DNA from: Pelobacter sp. UBA6093
GTDB taxonomy: Bacteria; Desulfobacterota; Desulfuromonadia; Desulfuromonadales; Syntrophotaleaceae
Direction of reading: 5' to 3'
DNA: 64,000 nt
NCBI GenBank assembly: GCA_002435955.1
Contig: DIWZ01000033.1
Coordinates: 79,613-143,612 of the forward strand
Each line of letters opens with the position of its first letter. Within the stretch, counting starts at the first letter, position 1. Both the position numbers and the translations under genes were made by a program. Below, one piece after another: positions 18,201-25,730 of this stretch. The notes under the pieces are model-generated. The model made no database searches. It saw nothing but the letters and a program-made list of their open reading frames with translations, and was not told the origin of the DNA.

Positions 18201-18371
18201 GACATTGGCGTTGGCACCGGGGTAGGATGTGGTTACCTTCACCGTCGGCGGTGCGATTTCCGGATATTGGGAAACCGGCAAGGTGCGAGCCGCCACCAAT
18301 CCGGCAATAACGATGACGATGGATATAACGGCGGCAAAAATAGGCCGATGGATGAAAAATCTACTGAACAT
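15243..18371 (-). CDS. RND multidrug efflux transporter, inner membrane subunit (AcrB/MexB type)
   Basis: A 1042-residue HAE1-family proton-driven pump. The opening MFSRFFIHRPIFAAVISI, the proton-relay pair in GVVVDDAIVVVEN, and two halves each with six membrane segments around large periplasmic loops are all present; length matches AcrB. It exports hydrophobic drugs or metabolites from the periplasm and inner membrane. Its ATG overlaps the stop of the membrane fusion gene by one base, implying coupled translation. Confidence 0.95.
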   Translation of the reverse strand: MFSRFFIHRPIFAAVISIVIVIAGLVAARTLPVSQYPEIAPPTVKVTTSYPGANANVVAETVAQPIEEQVNGVEGMLYMSSTCTNTGEYALTVTFEVGTDLDMAAVLVQNRVAIAEPSLPEEVKRNGVATKKQSTNILLIASLFSPDSRFDTLYLSNYATLRIKDELSRIDGVGDVTIFGARDYSMRIWLDPDKLRARNLTTGDVIDALQEQNVQVAAGQIGQNPAPAGQSFQFTVNTLGRLKDAGQFENIIVKAGDEGRLIRLREIARVELGAKDYAGLSQLNGKPSVAIGIYQLPGANALEVAERVEAKMAQLAESFPQGLAYSIPFNTTTFVDTAIDEVVMTLLIAVLLVFLTIYAFLQDWRATVIPALTIPVSLIGTFAVMAGMGVSINMLSLFGIVLAIGVVVDDAIVVVENTARNIDDLGLSPREATIRAMQEVTGPIIATTLVLLAVFIPTAFLGGITGQLYRQFALTVAVATVFSSINALTLSPALCAILLRPTKVSHRGFFRLFNWTFERTQNIYARLLGGLVRRATLTLVLFAVLAVAAFWGFARVPTGFVPSEDQGYCFVSIQLPDAASMERTLSVVEQVNQRLDKMDGIDSWVSIVGFSLIDGAASSNMATIWVVFDPWEKRTTANLSQDALVGRMFQEFGTIQEASIFAFVPPSIRGLGFAGGFLMELQDRSGVGLTTLQNVAQDMIQDANSQSKLQGVYTTFRANVPQLFADVDRTQAKTLNVPLSNVFNTLQAFLGSVYVNDFNKFGRTYQVKVQADGAFRSNAEDIRRLEVRDTAGRMIPLGTLVSVDETVGPQLIKRYNMYPSATINGRAAAGYSSGEALTLMEQLAAAKLPSSMGYEWTGMSYQERTTADQGLFIFLLAVVFVYLVLCAQYESWSSPLAIILSVPLALLGTVAAVTMRGMEVNVYTQIGIVLLIALSSKTSILIVEFAKAKRDAGEEITDAALEAARLRFRPILMTALTFILGVAPLVIASGAGAASRQALGTAVFGGMLSATFLLVLFVPVFYVVIQRTSERLRAKWLDKHPK

Positions 18372-19555
18372 CAGGCCCCTCCCTCCTTACCGGCTTCACT
18401 GGCAGCGGTCGGGGTATCCTGCGGAGGTTCGGTTTCTGCCTGCACGACGATGCCGGCACGGGCTTTTTGCAGACCCTTGACGATAACCCGATCATCGGCC
18501 TTCAATCCACTTTCTATCACCCGCCGGCCATCGAGTTTGGGCCCAAGGGTTACAGGGTGATAAACGACTTCGTTTTTGTTATCCACACACAACAGATAAT
18601 GCCCCTGCAGATCGAGTCCCAGGGCCTCTTCCGGCACCATCAACGCCTGTTCGACGGTGCGGATCGGAGCCTGCACACGAGCAAACAGACCCGGCAGCAA
18701 GCTGCCATCGACGTTGTCGAACACGCCGCGTACCTGAATGGTGCCGGTGTTGCCATCGACCCGGTTATCGACGTAATCGATTTTACCTTGATGGGGATAC
18801 CCGGTTTCGTTGGACAGTCCCAGATAGATCGGTGTACGACCGTTGCTGCTGGTCGGCGACTGCTCTTTGGAGTTATTCTGGAAATCGAGCAGGTCACGTT
18901 CGTTGACGTTGAAGTAGACGTACATCGGATCGGTGCTGACGATTGTCGCGAGCAGGGTTTTCTCCCCCGCGCCCACCAGGTTGCCGACATCGACCAGGCG
19001 TCGTCCGATGCGTCCGCTCAAGGGGGCGTGAACCCGGGTGTAGGAAAGCTCAAGGCGCACTGTCTCGATAGAGGCCTGCGCGGCCGCCACCGCCGCCACC
19101 GCCTGATCGCGCTGCGCCCGCGCTTCGATAACGTCGACCTCGCTGACCGCCTGATCTTCAAAGGCACTTTCTTTACGCTTGAGGGTAGATTCGGTCAGGC
19201 GCACCTCTGCCTGGCGCATGGCCAGGGTAGCTTTTGCTTCATCCAGTCGGGCCTGATAGGGTTTGGGGTCGATGACAAACAGCAGGTCGCCCTTTTTTAC
19301 CAGGGCACTGTCCGTGAAATGAATGCTCTGCAGGTAACCCTCCACCCGGGCGCGGATTTCCACCGACTCCACAGCATCGGTGAGACCGGAATACTGGGCG
19401 AAATGGGTGATATCCTGCTTTTTCGGCAAGGCTACGGTTACGGTGGGCGGCGGCGGTGCGACATATTGGTTCTGGTCCCGACAGCCTGCGGTCATCAGCA
19501 GGGCCACCAACAGCAGGCCCAGGCACATTTTAGGTGTTCCGAACACGTTGCCCAT
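18371..19555 (-). CDS. RND efflux periplasmic adaptor (AcrA/MexA type)
   Basis: A 394-residue membrane fusion protein with a lipoprotein signal (VALLMTAGCRD). The split lipoyl domain is visible (VEIRARVEGYLQSIHFTDSALVKKGDLLF and LSGRIGRRLVDVGNLVGAGE) around an Ala-rich coiled-coil hairpin (~100-160), followed by beta-barrel and proximal domains. It links the pump to the outer membrane channel. Its ATG overlaps the stop of the upstream channel gene (TAATG). Confidence 0.94.
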   Translation of the reverse strand: MGNVFGTPKMCLGLLLVALLMTAGCRDQNQYVAPPPPTVTVALPKKQDITHFAQYSGLTDAVESVEIRARVEGYLQSIHFTDSALVKKGDLLFVIDPKPYQARLDEAKATLAMRQAEVRLTESTLKRKESAFEDQAVSEVDVIEARAQRDQAVAAVAAAQASIETVRLELSYTRVHAPLSGRIGRRLVDVGNLVGAGEKTLLATIVSTDPMYVYFNVNERDLLDFQNNSKEQSPTSSNGRTPIYLGLSNETGYPHQGKIDYVDNRVDGNTGTIQVRGVFDNVDGSLLPGLFARVQAPIRTVEQALMVPEEALGLDLQGHYLLCVDNKNEVVYHPVTLGPKLDGRRVIESGLKADDRVIVKGLQKARAGIVVQAETEPPQDTPTAASEAGKEGGA

Positions 19556-21063
19556 TATTTGTTCTCCTCGGGGGTTTCTTCGGTCGCATTATCAGTCGTC
19601 GCATTGCTTGCAGGATCCCAGCCGCCGCCCAGGGCTTTGTAGAGTTGCACCAGGAAGATGGAGGTATTGCCGCGAGCGGCTGCCTGCTGGTTCTCATTGT
19701 CAAACAGCGCCCGCTGTGCATCCAGAACATTCTGGAAATCCACCAGTCCGTCGCGGTAGAGGCGGGTCGCCAGTCGCAGGGCCCGTTGTGCCGCCTGCAC
19801 AGAACGATCCAGGGCCGCCTGCCGGGTGCGCTGGTTGAGGTATTGGGACAAGGTGTTTTCCACCTCGTTCAAGGCGTTCAACACGGTTTGCTCGTAGGCC
19901 AGCAACGCCTGCTCGGTCCTGGCATCCTCAACAGCGATCTGTGCGCGCACCCGGCCGCCGTCGAACAGCAGCCAGCGCAGTGTCGGGCCGAACCCGAAAG
20001 CCTTGCTGCCGCCCTGCAGCAGATCCCCGGCATCGATGGCTTCAAAAGCGAAGGTGCCGCTCAGGGACAGTCGCGGATAAAGATCGGCCGTCGCTACGCC
20101 TATACGAGCGGTCTGGGCTGCCAGTTGCCGTTCCGCGCGCCGGATGTCAGGGCGCTGGCGCAACAGGTCGGCAGGTACGCCGATGGCCACCCGGGGAGGC
20201 GGGACCGGGATCGGTGCCGGTCTGCCCAGCTCCTCAGGCAGACTGCCCGGAATCTGACCCAACAATACCGCCAGCGTGTTGATGGCCTGGGTCAGGCCGA
20301 CCCGCAATGGCGGCACCTCCGCCTGGGAGGCCGCCAGTACCTGCTCCGCCTGAGCCACGTCGAGACCGGTGGCCAACCCGTTTTTGAAGCGGGACTGGGT
20401 CAGCTTCAGGACCTGTTGTTGCGAGCTAATATTGCCTTCGGCCGCTGCCAGACGCGCCTGGAAGGTTCGCATATCGAAATAAGTGCGGGCCAACTCGGCC
20501 TGCATGCTGATCAGCACATCGCCACGATCTTCTTCACTGGCTTGATAGTCGGCTCTGGCCGATTCCACCGAACGACCGATGCGCCCGAACAGGTCGAGTT
20601 CCCAACTGGCATCGAGTCCCGCGCCATACAGGGTCTCGGTGCCGCCGCCGGAGTTCAGTCCGTTTTCGCTGGTGCGCTGGCGGATGGCGCTCCCTTCGGC
20701 ATTTGCCTCGGGCCACCAGGTCCCGCGGGCGACGCCGAGGTTGGCGCGCGCCTCGCGTACGCGGGCTATCGACTGCCGCACATCCAGGTTATTCGTTTCG
20801 ACCTGGGCGACAAGTCCATCGAGCAGCGGATCCTTAAATGCCGCCCACCAGCGGCGATTTACCGCCCTGGTCGGTACCAGTGCGGGATCCCCGCCTTGTT
20901 GCCATGTCTCGGAAATCCCGACCTCAGGCGGCCGATAGTCCGGTCCGACCGCCACGCATCCTGCCATCAGCAACAGGCCCAGCATCCCGGCTAGATGAGT
21001 CGTCCATCGGAACTTGCCGGTCCGATACCGCCTGTCTTCCGCATCAATGTTTTCAACTGTCAT
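19555..21063 (-). CDS. RND efflux outer membrane channel (OprM/NodT family)
   Basis: A 502-residue TolC-like factor of the NodT lipoprotein family: lipobox GLLLMAGCVAVGPDYRPP, two repeated outer membrane efflux domains, LRQRPDIRRAERQLAAQTARIGVATADLYPRLSL, and a second conserved block near the C-terminus. The ATG at 21063 has GAGG seven bases upstream; a longer frame to 21105 overlaps the promoter and is rejected. Unusually it is first in the operon, ahead of adaptor and pump. Confidence 0.93.
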   Translation of the reverse strand: MTVENIDAEDRRYRTGKFRWTTHLAGMLGLLLMAGCVAVGPDYRPPEVGISETWQQGGDPALVPTRAVNRRWWAAFKDPLLDGLVAQVETNNLDVRQSIARVREARANLGVARGTWWPEANAEGSAIRQRTSENGLNSGGGTETLYGAGLDASWELDLFGRIGRSVESARADYQASEEDRGDVLISMQAELARTYFDMRTFQARLAAAEGNISSQQQVLKLTQSRFKNGLATGLDVAQAEQVLAASQAEVPPLRVGLTQAINTLAVLLGQIPGSLPEELGRPAPIPVPPPRVAIGVPADLLRQRPDIRRAERQLAAQTARIGVATADLYPRLSLSGTFAFEAIDAGDLLQGGSKAFGFGPTLRWLLFDGGRVRAQIAVEDARTEQALLAYEQTVLNALNEVENTLSQYLNQRTRQAALDRSVQAAQRALRLATRLYRDGLVDFQNVLDAQRALFDNENQQAAARGNTSIFLVQLYKALGGGWDPASNATTDNATEETPEENK

Positions 21064-21100
21064 GGTGGGCCTCGTTATCGTGAAACATAAAAAGAAAACA

Positions 21101-21129
21101 AACATACACGAATGTATTTATCGTGACAA
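21101..21129 (-). promoter_or_regulatory. Promoter of the RND efflux operon
   Basis: On the minus strand, TTGTCA (21124-21129) is separated by 17 bp from TATGTT (21101-21106), placing a transcription start about 30 bases before the OprM-like start codon. The spacer contains the inverted repeat described at 21104-21117, so repressor binding would block RNA polymerase. Confidence 0.7.
21104..21117. promoter_or_regulatory. Candidate TetR-family operator
   Basis: Perfect inverted repeat ATACA-CGAA-TGTAT lying inside the -35/-10 spacer and -10 element of the efflux promoter. It resembles the CATACATT/AATGTATG operators of AcrR-like regulators. A second, overlapping inverted repeat CACGA-N9-TCGTG spans 21107-21125. 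Confidence 0.6.
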
Positions 21130-21170
21130 ATAAAAAAAAGCCGCACCCCATTAACAGGGTCGCAAATCCG

Positions 21171-21204
21171 TAAAAAAACGGGCACAGCAGATGCCGTACC
21201 CGTT
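21171..21204 (-). terminator. Intrinsic terminator downstream of cydB
   Basis: On the minus strand a 12-bp stem (with two G-U pairs) beginning ACGGGTACGGCA and ending in GCCCGT runs directly into seven T. It lies ~100 bp after the cydB stop, separated by a dispersed repeat, and insulates cydAB from the efflux operon. Confidence 0.85.
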
Positions 21205-21229
21205 ATGTAAAAACATTGGCTGGAAGTCT

Positions 21230-21298
21230 GGGAGTCTGTCGGGCTATCCATGGTCGAATTTGCAGCCGGCCATGGATAGTCCGCGACGGCCTCCTAGG
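21230..21298. repeat. Dispersed palindromic repeat, copy A
   Basis: A 69-bp element with imperfect inverted ends: GTCTGTCGGGCTATCCATGG at the left mirrors CCATGGATAGTCCGCGACGG at the right. The right edge is CCTAGG. Its interior TTGCAGCCGGC is shared with the copy at 52694. It separates the cydB stop from the cyd terminator. Confidence 0.75.
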
Positions 21299-21303
21299 TG
21301 GGA

Positions 21304-22332
21304 TCAGTAGTTGCCACCCATGCCTTCTTCCGAGGCATCACTCACAGGTCCGCGGAAGATGCGGTAGATCCAGATTTTGTAGGCGATGACGATGGGCACA
21401 AAGATCGCTATCACCACCGTCATGATGCCCAGGGTGTACGGACTGGAGGAGGAATTCGACAGACTCAGGCTGTAGGTCGGGTCCAGACTGGACGGAATGA
21501 GATCCGGAAACAGGCCGATGATGCCGGTGGCCACCACCAGGAAGATGGCGGCGCAGGATGCTGCGAAAGCTTGCAGCCACTTGCCCTGCGCCAACAGCAG
21601 ACGCACCGCAATCAGCTCCAGGGCGGCCATCAGGGGCACCACCCATAAGGTAGGTGTCGCCTGAAAATTACCGTAAAGGGCGGTTGCCGGTGCGGTAAAA
21701 GCCAGGAAGGCAACTGCCACCGCGAGCACGAACGGCCAGAGGGTGCGAGCCGTGCGCCGGGCTCTTTCCTGCAGGTCACCGCTGGTTTTGATGGCCAGAT
21801 ACAGGGCACCGTGCTGCAGAAACAGGACGATGAACAGCAGGCCGGTCAATAATCCGTAAGGGTTGAGCAAGGTCAGCAGGGAGCCGTGGTAACCGGTGGC
21901 GTCCATGGGCAAACCCTGAAAGATGTTGCCGAAGGCTACCCCGAACAACAGGGTGATGACCAGGCTGGAGACCACGATGGCCCAATCCCAGCCGCGTTTC
22001 CAGGCCGGCGCCTGGTTCAGGCCGCGAAATTCGAAGCATACTCCACGGATGATGAGTCCGAACAACAACAGCAGTAACGGGGCATACAGGTAACTGAACA
22101 TCAGTGCGTAGGTGGTGGGAAAGGCGGCAAAGGTGGCGCCGCCAGCGGTAATCAACCAGACTTCGTTGCCGTCCCATACCGGGCCGAAGGTGCGGATAAC
22201 CTGCTGGCGCTGCAGATCCTCACGGGCTAGGAATTTATGCAGCATGCCGGCGCCGAGGGTGAAGCCGTCGAGCATGAAGTATATGGCCCACAAAAGCCCC
22301 CATAGGGCAAACCAGATCACTTGTAGCGTCAT
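21304..22332 (-). CDS. cydB: Cytochrome bd ubiquinol oxidase subunit II
   Basis: A 342-residue CydB with the opening LQVIWFALWGLLWAIYFMLDGFTLGAG and about eight to nine membrane segments. Together with CydA it reduces O2 to water using quinol, giving high-affinity respiration or oxygen detoxification in an otherwise anaerobic organism. It follows cydA by two bases on the same strand. Confidence 0.96.
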   Translation of the reverse strand: MTLQVIWFALWGLLWAIYFMLDGFTLGAGMLHKFLAREDLQRQQVIRTFGPVWDGNEVWLITAGGATFAAFPTTYALMFSYLYAPLLLLLFGLIIRGVCFEFRGLNQAPAWKRGWDWAIVVSSLVITLLFGVAFGNIFQGLPMDATGYHGSLLTLLNPYGLLTGLLFIVLFLQHGALYLAIKTSGDLQERARRTARTLWPFVLAVAVAFLAFTAPATALYGNFQATPTLWVVPLMAALELIAVRLLLAQGKWLQAFAASCAAIFLVVATGIIGLFPDLIPSSLDPTYSLSLSNSSSSPYTLGIMTVVIAIFVPIVIAYKIWIYRIFRGPVSDASEEGMGGNY

Positions 22333-22334
22333 TG

Positions 22335-23669
22335 TCAGGCCTCCTGTCCCCGGGTAACGGCATCTTCCGGGCCTTTCGCTGCAATTTTTGTCAACAGGTA
22401 GAAATCAAGCACCCCCAAGCCACCATACAGCAAAGTAAAGCCCAGCAGCGACCCGATCACATCTCCCGGGGTCAGATTGGCAGACACCCCGGCGCTGGTT
22501 TTCATGAGTCCATAAACAATCCAGGGCTGGCGACCGACTTCCGCCGCAAACCAGCCGAGCTGGTTGGCAAGGTAAGGCAGTGGAATGGCATAAAACATCA
22601 GGCGCAAAAACCAGCGATGCCGCATCAGCATCCCACGGCGCGACAGAATCACCGCGGCGATACCGGCAACCAGGAAAAACACTCCCAACCCGACCATGGC
22701 CCGGAAACTGAGGAATACCGGCAGTACCGGCGGCCGATCCTCGGGGGGAAATTCCTTCAGCCCCTTGACCTCGGAATTCAGATCCTTATGGGCCAGGTAG
22801 CTCAGCATTTTGGGTATCGGCAGGGCCTGCACCGCATTGCGCTCGTTGGCGGTATCCGGCCAGGCGATCAGGTTCATGGGCGCGCCGCTTTGGGTGTCCC
22901 AGGTCGATTCCAGGGCCGCGAACTTGGTCGGCTGGTAACGGGCCACCACGCTGGCCTGCATATCGCCGCTGAACAGCACCAGGCAAGCAGCGACCAGGGC
23001 AAAGGGGGCGGCCATCCGGAAGGAGCGTCGGAAAAATTCCGGATGGGAGTTGCGCAGCAGGTGCCAGGCAGATACCCCCATGACAAAAAAGCCTGACAGC
23101 AGATGAGCCGAAATAACCGTGTGAAAAAACTTGATCAACCCGTAAGGGTTGATCATCATGGCGACGAAATCCACCATCTCCGCACGGTTGTTTCGCAGCA
23201 CGTAACCGACCGGGTTCTGCATCCAGCCGTTGGCCAGCAGAATCCACAAGGCGGACATGTTGGAGCCCAGTACCACCATCCACATGGCGAAACAGTGCAC
23301 CTTTTTGGAGACTTTATCCCAACCGAAGATCCACAGACCAATGAACACCGATTCCAGGAAAAACGCGGCGGTGGCTTCGATGGCCAGGGGCGCGCCGAAT
23401 ATGTCGCCGACGTAGCGCGAGTATTCCGCCCAGTTCATGCCGAACTGGAACTCAAGGGTAATGCCGGTGACGATCCCGAGGGCGAAGTTGACCAGGAACA
23501 GTTTGCCCCAGAAGCGCGTCATGCGCAGATACAGATCATCGCCGGTGCGCACATAGCGAGTCTCCATCCACGCCACCAGGATGGATAGCCCCAAGGTCAA
23601 AGGTACAAACATGAAGTGAAACATGGTGGTGACGGCAAACTGCAGCCGACTTAAGAGAACCACATCCAT
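22335..23669 (-). CDS. cydA: Cytochrome bd ubiquinol oxidase subunit I
   Basis: A 444-residue CydA. His18 in TTMFHFMFVPLTLGLSI is the likely heme b595 ligand; ATAAFFLESVFIGLWIFGWDKV carries the conserved acidic residues, and VISAHLLSGFFVMG the heme b558 His. It is short because the Q-loop lacks the insert of the E. coli enzyme, as in many non-enterobacterial (CIO-type) oxidases. No cydX/cydC/cydD gene is adjacent. A dispersed repeat lies ~125 bp upstream. Confidence 0.96.
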   Translation of the reverse strand: MDVVLLSRLQFAVTTMFHFMFVPLTLGLSILVAWMETRYVRTGDDLYLRMTRFWGKLFLVNFALGIVTGITLEFQFGMNWAEYSRYVGDIFGAPLAIEATAAFFLESVFIGLWIFGWDKVSKKVHCFAMWMVVLGSNMSALWILLANGWMQNPVGYVLRNNRAEMVDFVAMMINPYGLIKFFHTVISAHLLSGFFVMGVSAWHLLRNSHPEFFRRSFRMAAPFALVAACLVLFSGDMQASVVARYQPTKFAALESTWDTQSGAPMNLIAWPDTANERNAVQALPIPKMLSYLAHKDLNSEVKGLKEFPPEDRPPVLPVFLSFRAMVGLGVFFLVAGIAAVILSRRGMLMRHRWFLRLMFYAIPLPYLANQLGWFAAEVGRQPWIVYGLMKTSAGVSANLTPGDVIGSLLGFTLLYGGLGVLDFYLLTKIAAKGPEDAVTRGQEA

Positions 23670-23793
23670 TGATCAGCCCCTCCCTCCTGAAAAAAGCCCA
23701 CTCAGTATTCCTTTTCAACCATCGGCCAGCGCCGCATAGCAGGAACCGCCATTACTTTAACAAACATAAATGACTTTTTCCGCAATAAATTGC

Positions 23794-23964
23794 CCTGGGA
23801 GCTTTTCCGACTATCCGAGTCGAAGCGAAAATTTGGATGGTTGAGAACAGCAGTTAGTTCGGTTGAAGGTTCATAGCATTAGCTATGGGCCGAAATGGAG
23901 CTGGAATATGGGACAAACAGCTGAATTTGCAGTCGGCGCATGGATAGTCCGACAGGGTCCCAGG
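23794..23964. repeat. Dispersed palindromic repeat, copy B (full length)
   Basis: A 171-bp element bounded by CCTGGGAGC...TCCGACTATCC on the left and GGATAGTCCGACAGGGTCCCAGG on the right, i.e. imperfect terminal inverted repeats of ~23 bp. The centre includes a perfect CATAGC-ATTA-GCTATG hairpin. The left ~75 bp (GAAGCGAAAATTTGGATG...TTGAGAACAG) match the copy at 63927. It lies upstream of cydA. Confidence 0.8.
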
Positions 23965-24045
23965 AAAAGTTTTCCGCCATGCAGGCGAGGTAGGTCAGGG
24001 ATGCCAGAATCATCAGCACCTGGAGACGCTCATGTTGCAGTTGAA

Positions 24046-24095
24046 CGTGTTTTTCCCCACAAAGTGGATTAAAATTGTGGATAACTTGTGGAGAA
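24046..24095. promoter_or_regulatory. Cluster of DnaA-box-like sequences
   Basis: TGTGGATAA at 24076-24084 is the exact complement of the consensus DnaA box TTATCCACA. It is followed immediately by TTGTGGAGAA (one mismatch) and preceded by TTTTTCCCCACA (two mismatches). The rest of the gap 23965-24212 shows no gene. No dnaA or dnaN gene is near, so this is more likely a titration or regulatory site than an origin. Confidence 0.45.
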
Positions 24096-24212
24096 GCGGG
24101 CCGGCATGCACAGAAGGCTTTAAATCATCGAATTTCCGGCCTGGGAATCCGTTGATTGGCTACCAAAGGTAAAGACAGTTGCCGGGGGGAGAAACAGATG
24201 AGGTTGGATGTT

Positions 24213-24818
24213 TCAGGATGAGCGCGTACGCTTGCTGCGGGTTCGCTTCAAACGAATCAGAGCGGCTTCTACTCGGGTAAATGCAGGGTCCTTGCGGTTC
24301 ATGTCCGCCAGGTCGAGTTTGTATTTTTTGGCCATTTCCACGACAACCGGCAAGGGGTCGGGGTCTGCCTTCGCCCATATCGGGCGCAACTCACGCAAAA
24401 ACATATTCGCCGCAACCGGATCCATGCCGCGAAGGGAATTCAGGTGGCATTCAAGGTCTTCGGCGCTATCGGCTGACGCATGTAATTGGTTCAGGCTGCC
24501 TTGGTAATATTCCTGCAATGTTTGGCAAATTTCCAGTACATTGCCTGCCGCCACACCATCTTGCCGGATATAGCCGCCCTCCTGCATCACCGGATGCACC
24601 AGGTGACTCCAACCAGCCTGGGTAATGCTTGCCGGATCAAGTAATTGATATTTTTCAAAGGTTCGATACGTTTTGCGGGCAACATCATGCGACACCGGTC
24701 CGCCGAACAACACGGTTGCCAGCAGCCATTTAAACAGTTCCTCGTCGGAGCTGCACCGCAGGTCGATGCCAAGTTCTTCTGAAAACAAGGGAAATGCCAG
24801 TAATTCTTGAATGTCCAT
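24213..24818 (-). CDS. HhH-GPD (endonuclease III-like) fold hypothetical protein
   Basis: A 201-residue soluble protein starting at the ATG at 24818 (GAGAGGGG just upstream). The pattern resembles an all-helical DNA glycosylase: an N-terminal LFKWLLATVLFGGPVSHDVARKTYRTF and a helix-hairpin-helix-like LNSLRGMDPVAANMFLRELRPIW. The Cys ligands of the Endo III Fe-S cluster are absent, and the catalytic Lys and Asp cannot be assigned with confidence. It may be a divergent glycosylase or a non-catalytic relative. The C-terminus is very basic (KRTRSKRTRSS). Confidence 0.65.
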   Translation of the reverse strand: MDIQELLAFPLFSEELGIDLRCSSDEELFKWLLATVLFGGPVSHDVARKTYRTFEKYQLLDPASITQAGWSHLVHPVMQEGGYIRQDGVAAGNVLEICQTLQEYYQGSLNQLHASADSAEDLECHLNSLRGMDPVAANMFLRELRPIWAKADPDPLPVVVEMAKKYKLDLADMNRKDPAFTRVEAALIRLKRTRSKRTRSS

Positions 24819-25147
24819 GTTTGCCCCTCTCAGCACTAATTTGATATCTCTAAATATGCAGAGAACATGCCGCACAAAAGGTATGAAAGCAGGGTGACCC
24901 CGCTGTCACGACTGATGCCGCCGCCCTGCCGCGTTGCAGCGCCTTTCCCGAACCTGATGCAGGCTGTCCCCCGGAAATACCACTACGCATTGCAGGTCGA
25001 GATATTTGCTTAACCTTCTCATGTCGTTTTGCGAAAGCAACATCATGCACGGGCACGGCCATTTATTTCGCGATGGTGCCGGTTTGTGTTACAGGCGACA
25101 GTGATTTCACGGGCTTGTCTGGTTTTGCTCGGGACCCTTTCGGCCGC
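24819..25147. other. Intergenic region without recognisable gene
   Basis: A 329-bp stretch between two minus-strand genes. A hairpin AGCAGGGT-GA-CCCCGCT at 24891-24908 has no T-run. I see no gene with a plausible start and ribosome site. Confidence 0.4.
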
Positions 25148-25537
25148 TTACGCCTCCGGCTGTGCAGTCAGGCGACATATCGCCATATCCACTCCGCACG
25201 TGGTACAGATTGCGGTGTTGCCCTGCGGGGTCCTGCAACATGGACAGAGCGCCCTGGGGATTTCTACTTCGGCAAGGGTCGAAATCATGTCGCACGAAGC
25301 GACCGGTTCCAAAGGTTCAACGCTGCACAGGGCACCAGCCCGCCGGAAAAGATCCCAGCAACGCCAGGCCGCCTTGCGATCGATACCCGAACGTATGACG
25401 GTTTGCCGGGAAAAAAAGAGGTCCAGTGCCTGGGCGGTAAAATGGCTCATTTTGGCCAAATTGGCACGCACTTGACGACGAGTCATCCCCGGTGCCAAAC
25501 GGCCGGTAAATACCACCCTGAAGCGAGCCTCCTTCAT
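25148..25537 (-). CDS. Hypothetical protein with C-terminal zinc ribbon
   Basis: A 129-residue protein beginning at the ATG at 25537 with AGGGGAGGAAACC upstream. The N-terminal ~70 residues follow a pattern seen in many small proteobacterial proteins (FRVVFTGRLAPGMTRRQVRANLAKM...LFFSRQTVIRSGIDRKAAWRCWDLFRRAGALC), often fused to membrane domains. The C-terminal ~40 residues hold a zinc ribbon CPCC...CTTC. No function is known to me. Confidence 0.7.
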   Translation of the reverse strand: MKEARFRVVFTGRLAPGMTRRQVRANLAKMSHFTAQALDLFFSRQTVIRSGIDRKAAWRCWDLFRRAGALCSVEPLEPVASCDMISTLAEVEIPRALCPCCRTPQGNTAICTTCGVDMAICRLTAQPEA

Positions 25538-25730
25538 GGTTTCCTCCCCTTTGAAGTAACAACAAACGCCTGACATTGAACCTTGTCTTCGGTTCAAGCC
25601 GGCATGACAAAGGGCCTGATGACATCGCGCTAAAAAATAAGCGTGAATAATGTTTTGTGGTTAATCAAATTTTGGGAAAAGCAAGGATTATGCCGAAGGC
25701 AGGGGTGGGACGGGGTAAAACAAACTTGAA

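Noticed and set aside
24046..24095. Chromosomal origin of replication
   Set aside because: Only three DnaA-box-like sites, no AT-rich unwinding repeats, and no dnaA, dnaN or gyr genes nearby.
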